DNA of 64,000 bases from Galeruca laticollis (GCA_963921935.1 OY998175.1:228058122-228122121), one strand, 5' to 3'; positions 1 through 12,050 are shown, counted from the first letter of the stretch. The notes: generated from the sequence alone by a model not told the origin. Numbers and translations: made by a program.

Positions 1-404
1 TATCTACAATTGTACAATCAACAAAATACTGGTCATGAAAGGGGCAGATATGAAAAGGACGTCCTATTCATTACCATTTGTATGGTCCCCTTCATAAATA
101 TCACACAAACATTGAACACGTTGCATACAAAGGACCCTTCCATGTTCTACAAACCACTGAGTTGCTATATTGTCCTTGTCGATGAGAAACGATCTCTTAG
201 AGCACAGGCGACGATCTTGGTCCTCTGTTGTCCTCTTCACTCGTCCTGTGTCTCTGGCCCTCCATGTTCGGCCTTCTTGTTGTTATGCCTAATAACATCT
301 GTCAACAGTATCCACACTTCTGTTTATTCTACCAGCAATTTCTTGGACTCTCATCCCGAACTCGTAAGCTGCTGATAATTTGCATTTCTTCGCACTCTAG
401 ACAT
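1..404 (-). pseudogene. Tc1-like transposase, N-terminal remnant, runs off the window start
   Basis: Reading leftward from an ATG at 404, the frames show a transposase N-terminal region. After a frameshift near 365 comes GMRVQEIAGRINRSVDTV, a helix-turn-helix start, then RTWRARDTGRVKRTTEDQDR further on. That pattern matches the paired-like helix-turn-helix of Tc1/mariner (IS630) transposases, which bind the element's inverted ends. Stops and frameshifts (for example after RCY, near 290) show it is dead. No DDE residue is visible because the window edge cuts the gene. Upstream of the ATG I see no clear inverted terminus. Family call is by motif recognition only. Confidence 0.6.
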
Positions 405-559
405 GATAAACACTTGTGAATTCTTGTATGTATAAAGGTTATACATTTCCACCGCTTTATATTCTCTTATCCGTTTTAGCTTTTTCCGCTATTACCTTCC
501 ATTTTGTCTTATATTTGATGATTTCAGCCCAGTCCTGAGAAATATTCTTTTTAGAGTTT

Positions 560-2312
560 TGTTAAGTAGAGAAGACCACAAAAAGAAGAGAAGCACTAAA
601 AAATAAAAGAAGAGAAATTACAAAGTTCGAGAGAATTTGGAGAGGAGATAACAGAATCACATAGGATAAATAATAGAAAATTTTGGACACAGATAAAACG
701 ATTTAAGGGAAGCAGAAACAGGGAAATAAAAGCAATAAAAGACGAAAACAATCGAATACAAACAGGAGTAAAACAAATACTAGACACATGGAGAGACTAC
801 ACAACACAATACCAGAAAACGAAGATACAAAGGCAGAAGAAACAGAGATAGATCAGCAAGAAGTTACGAGAGAAGAACTAGAAGAAGCCATACAGAACAT
901 TAAAACAGGAAAAGCAAGCGGAGAAGACGGAGTAGCATCAGAACGTATCAAATGGTTGGGAGAACAAGGAATAGATTGGATGTGGATAATAGTCAAAGAA
1001 ACATGGGAGAATAAACAAATTCCGAGAGAATGGGAAAATGATATAATAAGATCATCTATAAAAAGGGAAACAAACTCAATGTGAAAATTAGAGAGCATCA
1101 TGCTTGGCACAGCAAGAATTTTGGAAAAAAGACCGAGACACTGCATGGAACTTAAAATAGAAGAAGAATAGACAGGGGAAGAACTGTTCCTGTTATTTAT
1201 TGATTTGAAATCGGCATTTGACATGGTTGTTAGAAAAGAAATATAGACAATACTAGAGAAAATGAAAATACCTAGACTACCTAGAGGATTAATACAGGCT
1301 ATAAGAAACACAAATAAGATAGTAAGGACCAGAATTCAAATTGCAGGGTAGACAATAGATGAGTTTATAATGGACAGAGGAATAAAACATGGGGACAGTT
1401 TAAGCCCGTTATTGTTTATACTTATTATGGACAAGATAGTTAAGAACATAAAAAGACAAAGCGAACATTTGAGTACAATAATTGGATACAGAAACTTGGA
1501 ACCGGTAAAAATGAGTAACTTACTATAGTTTTAATAGCAAATTCCAAAAACAAAATCAAAAATTAATAAACGTATAGTCTGCGGAGATAGAAAAAATGAA
1601 AATGGAGGTAAACATAAATAAAACCAAAATCATGATTATAAATGAAAATCAAAAGGACCAAAATAAAGGAATAAAATATGAAAAAAATAATTTAGAAAGG
1701 GTAACGATATACGAAAATCTTGAAAGTATGCTGACAGAAGACAGGAGTATAGATCCAGAGATAACTAACAGGACATATAAATCAACAAAAATCTACTACG
1801 CACTAAATAACACAATATGGGGACACAAAAATATTGATATTGATGTGAAAATGAAAATATATAACGGAATAGCAGTACCAACTATACCTATCATACGCAG
1901 CGGAAAATTGGACAATTAGGGGGAAATATGAGACAAAAATAAACGCAATGGAAAGGAAACGCCTAAGAAGAATAGTGGGAAAAACTAAGTGGGACAGGAT
2001 GAAGAACGAAGACATTAGAAAAATAGTAAAACAAGAATCAATAATAGAATAAATAAACAAGAAACAACTGAACTAGTATGGACAGATCGTAAGAATGAAG
2101 GCAGATAGAGTAACAAGAAAAATAATGGAGGCAGGAAATACTGTTAAGAAACGAAGGGGGAGACCGAGGAAGATATGGATAGATCAAATAAAGGAACTGG
2201 GGACAAAAGTAGAAAAAACTTGGGAGGAAATGAGGAAGATGACAAAATACAGAGAACAATGGAAGAAATGGTTACAAGATGTACCGAGACCTCTATCCGA
2301 CACCTGAAAGGA
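560..2312 (+). pseudogene. Non-LTR retrotransposon (LINE) reverse transcriptase remnant
   Basis: Frames from about 560 to 2312 join into the second half of a LINE polyprotein with many stops and frameshifts. Recognisable blocks in order are: a linker ending in KIQRQ; EEAIQNIKTGKASGEDGV (788-1084); FIDLKSAFDMV around 1195-1225, which is RT motif A; and DRGIKHGDSLSPLLFILIMD around 1375-1430, motif B. Motif C (the YADD block) is destroyed near 1515-1545. VNINKTKIMII and the thumb/C-terminal region follow at 1596-1919, then RRGRPRKIWIDQI at 2150-2190, typical of the C-terminal end of insect RTE/Jockey-like LINEs. No endonuclease domain is present, so the copy looks 5'-truncated. The downstream A-rich stretch (2310-2345) may be the tail. 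Confidence 0.75.
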
Positions 2313-2904
2313 TAAAAGTAAATGCGAAGAAAAAGAAGAGTTTAATTTAACGTTCAGCAACTAGTAGAGTGTTCAATTTAATAAACCAAACCAAATAAAA
2401 TTCCAATAGTTCTCTTGTGTCTACCTCCTCATTGTTCGCATAAAATTCAACAACTATAGTAAAATCGCAATCGGTGCGGAGTAATAAAACTGTCGGAACA
2501 GGTCATTGCAGGAGTGGGTAGCTATTATTATTTTCAAGGTATAGAAACATTCGAATTACTGAAATATTTATTACGAATATTATTGAATGCCTATAGTATT
2601 TTGGTGTATTCGGTTGTACTTTTTTTAAGAACATATAAACGACTTGCATATTATTATTGTTAAAACAATTTTCAAGAACTATTGTGAATCTTAATGACCT
2701 CAGGCAGACGGGGTGGGGTTATAATTTCAGAGATTATTCCCCTACATGACTATGGAATTTATGTATTTTTGTTTCAAAGGTAGTTGCAGTCTGACTATCA
2801 GCAATTATTCATTCAGTGGATTTAGAAAGAACTTGCTCGCTTGATAACTTTTATAAAGTAATTATTGTGATTATTAAAACAATGTTTATAATTACTCAAG
2901 AACT
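2313..2904. other. No gene seen
   Basis: AT-rich sequence without a supportable ORF, repeat or terminus. Confidence 0.4.
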
Positions 2905-3067
2905 GAAAATCCTTCAGATACAGTTGATTACATTGTTGCAAAGACAAGTAATATGACAGGCGTAAGCAAATCAACAATATACAAAATTAGAAGTGAAGCG
3001 AAAAGTGGAGTTATTAAATCCGCAAAGAAAAAAGCTGTAACAGAAAATTGTAAAATATTTATCCTGC
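2905..3067 (+). pseudogene. Helix-turn-helix fragment of an IS630/mariner-type transposase
   Basis: An uninterrupted frame of about 54 codons includes MTGVSKSTIYKIRSEAKSG followed by a Lys-rich stretch (KSAKKKAV). This is the N-terminal DNA-binding region of insect IS630/mariner-like DDE transposases of the type whose catalytic part appears at 41654-42508. The homology stops abruptly at about 3067 and no catalytic residue follows. It could be an exon or a truncated copy. I cannot show that it belongs to the same family as the 41.7-kb element. Confidence 0.45.
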
Positions 3068-3425
3068 ATATCTCAAAAACTGTAGGTATATTTGACATTA
3101 TCTGAACCATAAAATTTGAAATCGTCATTCCATCTTATGGTATACATAACCAAAATTTCGTCACTGTACTTCACGGGAGGACAAAGATATTTTCACGTTT
3201 GCACACTTGTGTTAAGAAGTTTTATACTTGAGACTCACTCTCTACGTAAATTTCATCGAATTTGTGATCTATTTATAAGGTTATCAAAAAAAATCGCGTC
3301 TGCTGGGTTTCATGTGATTCAACTTTAACCAGATGAAGATATTTTTGTCTTCCACTTATGATTATCGATATCCAGAAATAATAAATAATCGGCAAGATAT
3401 TCACTTCGCACTTGAAATTTTCGGG
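3068..3425. other. No gene seen
   Basis: Intervening AT-rich DNA between the helix-turn-helix fragment and the tandem array. The small ORFs here resemble nothing I know. Confidence 0.4.
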
Positions 3426-3429
3426 TAAG

Positions 3430-4880
3430 AAGAATTTATTAGCGCCAGACATATATTTTAATACAATTTAGAACCAATTTCAATCAGATATAATTAGTTT
3501 CGACAAGCTCCAGCTCAATTTATGAGCACCAGAAAAATATTTAAATACAATTTAGAGTCAGTTTTAATTAAATATCATTAGTTTCGATAAGTTTCAGCTC
3601 CAGCTCAATTTATAAGCGCCAGAGAAATATTTAAATACAATTTAGAGCCATTTTTAATAAGATATAGTTTCGGTAAATAGAGTTTCAACTACATCTCAAT
3701 TTATAAGCGCCAGAGAAATATTTAGACACAATTTAAAGTCAATTTTATGAGATATAGTTTCGGCAGAAAGAGCTCCAACTCCATCTCAATTTATAAGCAC
3801 CAGAGAAATATTGAAATACAATTTAGAGCCAATTTTAATCAAATGTAGATTCGGCGAGTAGAGTCTCAGTTCGAGTTCAATTTAGAAGCGCCGGTGAGAT
3901 AATTGAATTCAATTTAGAGCTAATGTTAATCTAATGTAGCTTCGGCAAGTATAATTTCAGTAGCAGCTCAAATTATAAATGTCAGAGACATTTAAATACA
4001 ATTTAGAGCCAGTTTTAATCAGATATAATTAGTTCCGACAAGCTTTAGCTCCAGCTCAATTTATATGCGCCAGAAAAATATTTAAATGCAATTTAAAGTC
4101 AATTTTAATCAGATATGATTTCGGTAAGCAGAGCTTCAGCTCAATCCCAATTTATAAGAATCACCGAAATATTTAAATACAATGTAGTACAAATTTTAAT
4201 TAGATATAGTTAGTTCCGCCAACCTTCAGCTCCAGCACAATATATAAGCGCTAGAGAAATATTTAAATACAATGTAGATCTAACTTTAATCAGATATAGT
4301 TTCGGCAAGTAGAGCTTCAGCTCGAGTATAATTTATAGGCGCCAGAGAAATAATTGAATTCAATTTAGAGCCAATGTAAATCAGATATTGTTTCGACAAG
4401 CATAGCTTCAGTTCTAACTCAAATTATAAACGCCAAAGAAATTTGAATACAATTTAGAGCCAGTTTTAATCAGACATATTTAGTTCCGACAAGTTTCGGC
4501 TCCATCTCAATTTATAAGCACCACAGAAATTTGTAAATACAATTTAAAGCCAATTTTATTTAGATACAGTTTTGACAAGTAGACTTTGAACTACAGCTCA
4601 AATTATAAGCGCCAGATAAATATTTAAATACAATTTAGTCAATTTTAATCAGATATAGTTTCAGCAAGTAGAGCTTCAACTCGAGCTCAATTTATAGGCT
4701 CCAGAGGAATATTTAAATACAATTTAGAGCCAGTTTTAATCAGATATAGTTTCGGCAAGTACTAGAACTTCTGCTCCAGCTCAATTTATAAGCGCCAAAT
4801 AAATACTTAAATACAATTTAGAGCCAGTTTTTATCAGATATTTAGTTTCGACAAGCTTCAGTTCCAGCTCAATTTATTGT
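3430..4880. repeat. Tandem array, ~90-bp unit, about 16-17 copies
   Basis: The phrase CAATTTATAAGCGCCAGAG, or a close variant, recurs at about 3432, 3516, 3606, 3697, 3787, 3878, 3969, 4057, 4148, 4238, 4329, 4420, 4508, 4599, 4688, 4782 and 4870. Spacing is 84-94 bp. Each unit continues with AAATATTTAAATACAATTTA, GAGCCA, TTTTAATCAGATATAGTTTC and a CTTCAGCTC segment. Units differ by substitutions and small indels, so this is an old minisatellite/satellite block. It has no ORF. Some units have TAGTTAGTTCCG where others have TAGTTTCGG, suggesting two sub-types. Confidence 0.95.
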
Positions 4881-5800
4881 TAATTTTTATCAGATGTAGA
4901 TGTAAATAAAACATTTATTTTAACTCACCCCTTGTTTACCCCTTCATTAAAACACTGCACCACTCAATTAATGTATAAACGCACTTCACAAAATTGTTTA
5001 TAAATAAATATTAATTAAAAAATGTCACCGTCTATTTATAAAATTCACTTTGAAACGTTCGATTGTGGAGTTAATGAAATGCAAACGCGGTTACCAAGTG
5101 CCTAACCCAGGCTTAACTGAGGTCTGTGACTTTGGGTAGCTTTCGCCCCGCCTTTAATCCGGGAGGGGAGTAAACCTCACCTTCCGAACCGCATTTCCTT
5201 ATCTCAATACCATAAATTTGTGGTAAATTTAAAATGTAGTCAGGGAACAGGTTTCCTTTGCATGCTCTTGCATTCTTTGGGTTCTTTTTAAACAACAATT
5301 CCCGAGAGAGAAAAATGTTATTTTTAAATTGAGTCTTTATCTGCGTTTAAATGATAGATGATATTTTTTTTAGTCTAAGGATCGATCTTAAATTTAGTTT
5401 TAAGTACTGCGTCCATGAAAGGTTTATTCGATCTAAGACGCCATAAATTTATAGTAAAATTTTTGTGGTTTTGTTAAATAAATTTGGCAAAAATATATAA
5501 GATCCTACTAGCAAATGTGACAAGAGACAAATACGATAAAAAAATTGTCTAAACTGCACTATATGTTAAATCTGAACAAATTTAAGATAAATTACAAGCT
5601 AGTAAGAAACAAATAATAATCATGAAATAAAATGTCAAAAACAAGAGAAAAATTCTTAAATTACAATAGTTTTACCCAGTTCAAAGATTTTAAATACCTA
5701 CTTTCTATATTACTTTTTAATTTTGTTGTACCTATATTATTATTGTATATAGTAAATAAAACGTGAAGAAATCATTATTATAAGGTGGTGTCTGGTCAGC
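4881..5800. other. AT-rich spacer with one unrecognised GC-richer patch
   Basis: Mostly low-complexity AT. Positions 5085-5300 are distinctly GC-richer and hold a 61-codon minus-strand ORF (5298-5113) containing EIRKCGSEGEVYSPPGLKAG, which I do not recognise. The sharp composition change suggests a small inserted fragment such as a SINE or LINE piece, but no terminus or target duplication is visible. Confidence 0.3.
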
Positions 5801-5804
5801 TATA

Positions 5805-6445
5805 GGGGAAGGTGGAGACACAGACTCTTAACAGTCCCATTAAATATTAGAAATTATAACAAAGAATTATGTATCATAAAACAAATAGCACATAATAATA
5901 ATTACGATCCAAATTTAATTGACAATATCATAAATAAAGAGATAAAAAAGAGACTTTAGAACAAGTATTCCCTTCTGATAAAAATAATAATAAACAATTT
6001 AAAAGCTTAACATACTCTGGAACACCATCCTTATAAATTAATTCATTTTTAGAAACTTTAGACATAAATATTTCCTTTAAAACTGATTACAATTTATCCA
6101 AACTCATTAAATATAACAAATCTAAACCTTCAAAATTAAACAAATCAGAAGTTTATATATTAAGATGTGGTAATAACAACTGTGATAAAATTTATATCAG
6201 TAGAACTTTTAGAAACTTTAAAACTAGAATTTCGGAACACAAGCGTAGCTATGATAACAAAAAATTAGATTGTAACTATTCAAATCATTTATTAGAAAAC
6301 CAACACATTTTCGACCCAAATTTTGAAATTTTACATGTAGTCGGTAAATCCTTTAGTTTAAATTTATTAAAGGATCTAGAGATAAACAAAAATAAATATC
6401 CAGGTAATCCGAGCCTCGGCGACGTCAGTAATGAACACGTCTAAT
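5805..6445 (+). pseudogene. Penelope-like retroelement remnant with GIY-YIG endonuclease
   Basis: The frame from about 5805 reads WRHRLLTVPLNIRNYNKEL then HNNNYDPNLIDNIINKEIKK, the connector between reverse transcriptase and endonuclease in Penelope-like elements. After a stop and frameshift, 6000-6440 reads through SKLNKSEVYILRCGNNNC, DKIYISRTFRNFKTRISEHK and SNHLLENQHIF. This is the GIY-YIG nuclease with VYIL as the GIY part and KIYIS as the YIG part, the Arg of TRISEHK and the downstream His/Asn. The catalytic G of YIG is S here. The reverse transcriptase is absent, so this is a 5'-truncated, dead copy. Confidence 0.8.
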
Positions 6446-7264
6446 GGTTTCATTTCTGTTATTGAAAAATGTTACCAGGGCAAGTGGAACAGTGAAATGC
6501 TTGCTGATTATTGTTGTATATTGATATCAGAAAGTACCGCAGAACAGTATAAAAGAAAAGTAAAAAGAAAAACATTTTAAACAGGACGATAGCATACAGC
6601 TTTATCTAATGTACATACCTAATAATTAATAATATTTCATTTATTTTCAATAACTTTTTCTCTAAAACCCGACGTGTCAGAATAAACTTGGTTTTATTAC
6701 TATATTATTAAAACTATAAAAGAAACGAAAATTGTATATAGTTGCTAAACAAAAATAAAATAAAAATTTGTTGTGTAATTAGTGATATTTAAAAATCTTA
6801 TTTGAAATAATGAAATAATGTAACCAAGCTCAGTAACACCATATATATGCTATCAGCTTAGCGACAATATAATATACATACTTAAGATTAATTAATATTT
6901 AGCATCTGAAAACAAAACAATATTAATATTATAATTAGTGATTGATCATTATTATTTAGAATACTACAATTTAATTAATATCTAATAACCTATATAAAGA
7001 AACATCGATAAATGTCAAATTATACAATGACACATCGATGTAAGAACATAAGATTCAGAACGAGAGTATATTGGATGAGAGAAATAAATCATTGACATCA
7101 CAGTTGTTAGTTAAAATTGGTGAGAATGCAAATTGCAAAGATTTCAATTATTGGGAGTTTATGTTTAGCAATTAGATGATTAGAAATTAAAAGGAAAATA
7201 GAACAATTATAATATGGTATTTATTTATTTAGATTGTAGAATTTATGCAAATGGAGACTAAAAC
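6446..7264. other. No gene seen
   Basis: AT-rich DNA between the Penelope remnant and the first inverted 4.1-kb transposon. The early part may be Penelope 3' untranslated sequence. Nothing else is supportable. Confidence 0.35.
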
Positions 7265-7726
7265 TACCCTCTATGCAAATAAATATTACAGTTATGTTAA
7301 TTCAACATCACATTGTGATAATGTTCTTCCTTTTTTTCCTCTTATTTTCAACACATGCACATCTATACAACCGCTTATACCCAGCTTGTGGCTGTTAACT
7401 TTTGTGATGTTTCAACTTAACTTCTCAGCGATGTTAAAGCGCTGCCTTTTTACATTACTGTGATGTTACTAGAACTTTCTCAAAAGGAAGTCTTTATAAC
7501 GAACTAAAAACAACATTTCTGTTACATTCTGAAATGCCTTTCAACATCTTGTCGACGTTAATGCAATGTCTAAAAAATAACATCTTATCAATGATCTAAA
7601 TGCGACATTTCAAAAACAATACAGTGTATTCTCTAAGATGTTGTATGAACATTACATAAACCTCTAAATAATATACCTCAAACATTCTAGATGATATCCT
7701 ATAGATGCTTCTGTGCCTAATCAGCA

Positions 7727-8681
7727 AATATAGGGTGAACAACTAAGAACGCCGGCAGTCGGCCATATTACAAAAAATAGTCATGCTACAACTTTAAAAA
7801 AATACCTTCAGGAAAATGACCCTGAAAAATCGCTGGAAAATATTTTTGAGTTCCTAAAATATCTGCTATGGGGTGGAATGAACACTTAAAAACATAATAC
7901 TGTGATTATCTCCAAAAAATACATACTAAAGGTATCCTAGAAATACAATTTTTGATATATTGTTGAGATTATGAAAAAATGTAGTTAGGGCCTTTTTTTC
8001 CTTATTCTTCAAGTGGTGGGGGGAGCTTCAACCCAAAAAAGATATGTCGTAATACTTTTTTTTAATCGATATCCATGTTTTTGGCGTCATTTAAAAGAGT
8101 TTTTCCTCTTCAATAAGATATGCTTAACAAAAATAACAAAATTGGACAATTTTTTAAATTCTGATTAAAAGGGGTTAAAAAAATAGGAATCTATTCCAAA
8201 ATATAAGGTTTACAATATCAGATATAAAAATAAAAAAATGCTTCAATTTACATTTGAAATTTCCGAGTGGATACAAAATTATCTAATTTTGTTATCAATC
8301 TTATGAAACAGGAAAACTCTTTTAAATGCAGCTAAAATCATTAATATCGGTTACGAAAAAGTTATACATTTGTTCATAAGTTTGAACCTTCCCCACCCAT
8401 TATTTGAAGAATAATGGAAAAAAATCTCCTTAATTAAATTTATTCATAATCTCATCAAAATTTCAAAAATTGTATTTTTGGGACACCTTTAGTATGTTTT
8501 TTGGAGTATTATGTTTTCGAGTGTTCATTCCACCCCTAGCGGATATTTTAGAGACTGCAAAATATTTTCCAGGAATTTTTCAGGATCACTTACCTGAAGG
8601 TAATTTTTTTGAAAGTTGTACCATGATTCTACTCTGAGATGTGGCCTACAATCGTTCTTAGTTGTTCATCCTGTACATTTA
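7727..8681. mobile_element. Foldback (long inverted-repeat) element
   Basis: Begins AGGGTGAACAACTAAGAACG (7730) and ends with the reverse complement GTTCTTAGTTGTTCATCCTG (near 8655-8674). The two arms remain recognisably complementary for about 400 bp: TTTAAAAAAATACCTTCAGG pairs with CCTGAAGGTAATTTTTTTGA, and GGGGTGGAATGAACAC pairs with GTGTTCATTCCACCCC. The loop (about 8160-8280) contains AAAAGGGGTTAAAAAAATAG. No ORF. The same element sits at the matching place in the second 4.1-kb copy (about 27275-28290), so it inserted before the two copies separated. Confidence 0.85.
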
Positions 8682-9120
8682 AAATGAAGTAGGAAAAAAA
8701 GCAATAAAGGATTTAAAACGTTTATTCACTATTATTGAACAGTACAGTAAATTTGAAAAAAACAGGTACAAAATTAGAAAAAATAAATATCTTGTCCAGG
8801 AATCCAACCTAAAAAAATAAAATTGTGTAAGCATATTACACAACAAGTCTGGAAAGTGGAAACTATTGAACGCATTCAGTGAAAGCAAAAAATAAAAAAG
8901 GGTATATTAATCTATAGTTACCATAACGTAACATACTTTGGAACTGAATTAATAAAGTTTAACGGATACACATACATCAAAGCTAGTTTACAGAAAATTT
9001 ATTAGAATAGTTTTTTAATTATATTAAAACTAATTTTACAGCATAAAGATTTAATGAAACATTACGTTACATCCACAGAAATCCAATCTGATTAGAGAAA
9101 ATTCTATCGTTCACTTACGG

Positions 9121-10707
9121 TTACTTTTTCTCACGCAAGCGTGGCTGTTTGGAGTGCCTCAACCATTCCAGAACGTACACTTCGAAATCCTTATCTGTGA
9201 AACATTTAAAGGTGTTCTGAACAGCAGCTAATAAAACAATTACTTTAGATGAAATTGTGCCCATGGAAACCTTTGATCGATCATCATAAACTACATCAAA
9301 CTTGATTTTCAGCCAATTGACTGGGACCTATTTTCCATAAGATACATGCGGGATTCTTCAAAGGACTAATAACATATTTTATTTCGAGAAGTAACTTTCA
9401 TCATTTACGTTCTATTACATGCCTCACTTCATTTGGCAGGTAAATTCAGGTGTGCTATGAAAATTCATACTTCCTTTCTGTATAAAATAATATACTATTC
9501 TCATCTTGTATTTCATCCTGGAACAAATTGTATATTAACATCGTGGAATTGTAACTTAATGGAAACCAAGCATTATCAATACACTGTATACAAAAAAAAA
9601 CTACTTACGAAGAAGAAATATGAACACATTATCAAGTTGAATGAGTTAATAATTGGTGTTTTAAATGAAACTCAGCGTTTCTAGCTAATTCCACAATATA
9701 GTGAAGGATAATAAAAATTCTAAAAAATTGACAATTGTTTCGATAACTGAATATCATCGTCAGAATGACAGAAGTTACATTTCATTATATGCCTACCTAA
9801 TGTTTAGTAGTTATTTTTGGTTAGACCAAGAAGTGACCTACCTTGTGATTGACTTAATATATGTTAATAGAAAAAGAAGAAGATGTTATATTACAAATAT
9901 TGAAGCTGAGATATTATTAGCCCTATGGTGATATCCAATTGAGTATCCAATAGCTGTGTTTGTACAATAATAAATAATTGAATGCTGTTTGTTGACTGGA
10001 GCATTCAGTATCATAAGTTACATATTCTTCAACTAGATTAATATAGGTACACCTACAGCTCCTTTATTGTATTCAGTGAATTTTCAAATGGAAATGAGCT
10101 TTTTAACAGAAATTTCTGTTATGAAAGTCTTAAACACTCTCTTAATAATGTTAAAATTTTCTAAACCTGCAAAACTATATTAATGGCTAAGACTACTACT
10201 ACAAAAACTAGAACTACAGATACTTGATTCAATATTTTTTTAACTGTTTAATACAATGTTTGTACCTGACCATCTGAACTGGTTACTCCCCTTTCATTAC
10301 ATAATTACCAACTATTTGTTTTTTATTTTATTTGTGTAAGTAGCTTCTGAAACATCTTGAACATCGAAAATATTTTCTTCTAGATTCTAATATCTGCCAA
10401 CATATGAGCATGTTTAATTATTAATAATAATATCTACCCTATTGCAATATTAAGTTTTTTGTAAGGTATAATGCATATCTAGGATTTGAAATATTGTGAA
10501 TCGTTTTTAAAATATACTTACCAACTAAAATATTTTAAAAGTTGAAAAACCCTTATTTTGTAAATTCTATTATATAATGTTAGTGTACAATTCCGCCACC
10601 TGGAATTTCAATGTACAATAGCCGATTAAAGTCGTGAATGAGTATTAAGTTTTAATAATTATGATTTTGGAATAGGTACTTACTGGTAATAACTGTTGTT
10701 CGTCCAT
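9121..10707 (-). pseudogene. Spliced passenger gene of the 4.1-kb transposon, copy 1 (decayed)
   Basis: Exon 1 (10707-10684) is ATG then DEQQ..., followed at once by a GTAAGT donor. A serine-rich exon starts after a CAG acceptor at 10273 and is recognisable to about 10120, with stops. The last exon (9327-9121) is an open 68-codon frame including VPVNWLKIKFDVVYDD, AAVQNTFKCFTDKDFE and VYVLEWLRHSKQPRLREKK, then TAA. Another GTAAGT follows the stop. The second transposon copy carries the same three blocks, with different damage. I do not recognise the protein. No catalytic motif, membrane segment or zinc finger is visible, and the serine-rich middle looks disordered. Introns inside a DNA transposon suggest a passenger or captured gene, or part of an unknown transposase. 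Confidence 0.5.
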
Positions 10708-11381
10708 TATAACAAGAATTATAACTAAGTATAGAAACTGAAGCTAAGTAGGAACTAACGAAAAAGAAGACAACTTCATTCAAGTACTATTTGCAAAATA
10801 TGTGCTTCCTGCAAATAAAATATAACTCATAACTGGAAACCATCCTCCACTTCATGCTTGTCATTTGAGTCCACAGATAACTAACTACTGTTTGTTCCGT
10901 TCGTCAGTTCCTCTTCTGTTTTCTTCTTTTTTTATGTTACTGTGATGTTTATTATGAGATATTACTGAGAGTTTTATGAACTAACATCGTACAGACGTAA
11001 TAGTAGGATGTTACTAAAAATTATTTCGAAAGATGTAAAAGTAACTGCAACATGTGATCATCTTAGAAACATGTTAATTTGTAATATTACAGTAACGTTC
11101 TGTATGTGACATTAGTGAGAAGTATACAAATTAACATCGTATGAATGTTTCTTATAGGAAGTTACTAAAAAGAAGTTCATAGGATGTGTATGTAACTGCG
11201 AATTCAAGTATTACTGTCTACATCAAAAATATGTTTTATTTACATGACATGGATGTTAATAGAGTTGGTAATAAAATCAAGACATCTAGGAGATATCTTA
11301 TTACCGTTTTAAATAAACATCATGAAAAGTCTCTAAAAAGAACATCACAAAATAAACTTGTTATGTTACTTGTTTAGTGGG

Positions 11382-12050
11382 TATACCATTGAAAACACTT
11401 TAAAATAAGAGAAAATGTATTAATACATTCAAAAAGGATGAATTTTGAAAATTTTATAATGAAATGAACATAGTGAAGTGTAAAAAAAGGAACTATAAGA
11501 AATTAGTATTAATAATTATGTTATTTACAACATTTATTTATGTGACAATCTACTAATATTAAAATTAAAATTGTCTCTAGCAACATATGCACATCCGGTG
11601 AGAAAAGTTTGTTGAAAAAACAAAAGAGAGTGGTCAGGGAGAATTGGAAGCGAGAACCGCATGTAGGCGAGTTCAACAAATTTTAATGAAAATTGTGGAA
11701 AATTTCAGAAATCTAGTCGAAATGATGAATTCCATTGAGAACTAAAAACATAAAACAAAGTTTAAATAAATTTCACCATCCAGGAAGAAAACAGGCAGAT
11801 AATTGTTGGTCCATAGCAGTACCGAGGGGACGCGAAGGTGCAGACATGTTGAATTTCGAAAATAAAATTTCAAAGAATATGGTCAGTGAAATTCTTTCTT
11901 TGGTACCAAAGTAAAACTGTAGTAATAAAATGATCAATTTTCCCAATTAAAATCAATAAATATAATAGCCATAATAATTTAAAAGACTAAAATTCCAAAC
12001 TAAACTAGCGCTAATTATAATTAAGCTAATTAAAAAGAACTAGTACTTAC
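11382..12050. other. No recognised gene
   Basis: Includes 11580-11900, slightly GC-richer with short broken frames I cannot assign. Possibly intron or flank of the ORF that starts at 12051 on the minus strand. Confidence 0.35.

Larger units (their letters stand above)
7267..11381 (-). mobile_element. Unclassified ~4.1-kb DNA transposon, copy 1
   Basis: The ends are CCCTCTATGCAAATAA (7267) and, reverse-complemented, CCCACTAAACAAGTAA (11381): imperfect inverted termini. Each end is flanked by TA (7265-7266, 11382-11383), consistent with a 2-bp TA duplication. A second copy lies in opposite orientation at 23917-28724, and the two align through most of their length; that alignment defines the borders. 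Both ends (7300-7700 and 10920-11360) are packed with ACATC/GATGT and TTACTGTGATGTT-type motifs, plausible subterminal transposase-binding sites. Inside are a foldback element (7727-8681) and remnants of a spliced gene on the minus strand. I recognise no transposase, so the copy is probably non-autonomous. Family not identified. Confidence 0.75.

Noticed and set aside
10..375. 121-codon plus-strand ORF
   Set aside because: It overlaps a minus-strand Tc1-type helix-turn-helix that explains the conservation; the plus-strand protein resembles nothing.
853..1311. 152-codon minus-strand ORF with apparent membrane segments
   Set aside because: Antisense of the LINE reverse transcriptase; the hydrophobicity comes from its Lys/Glu-rich plus strand.
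3430..4880. CRISPR-like array
   Set aside because: No unique spacers: whole 90-bp units repeat and diverge together in a eukaryotic context.
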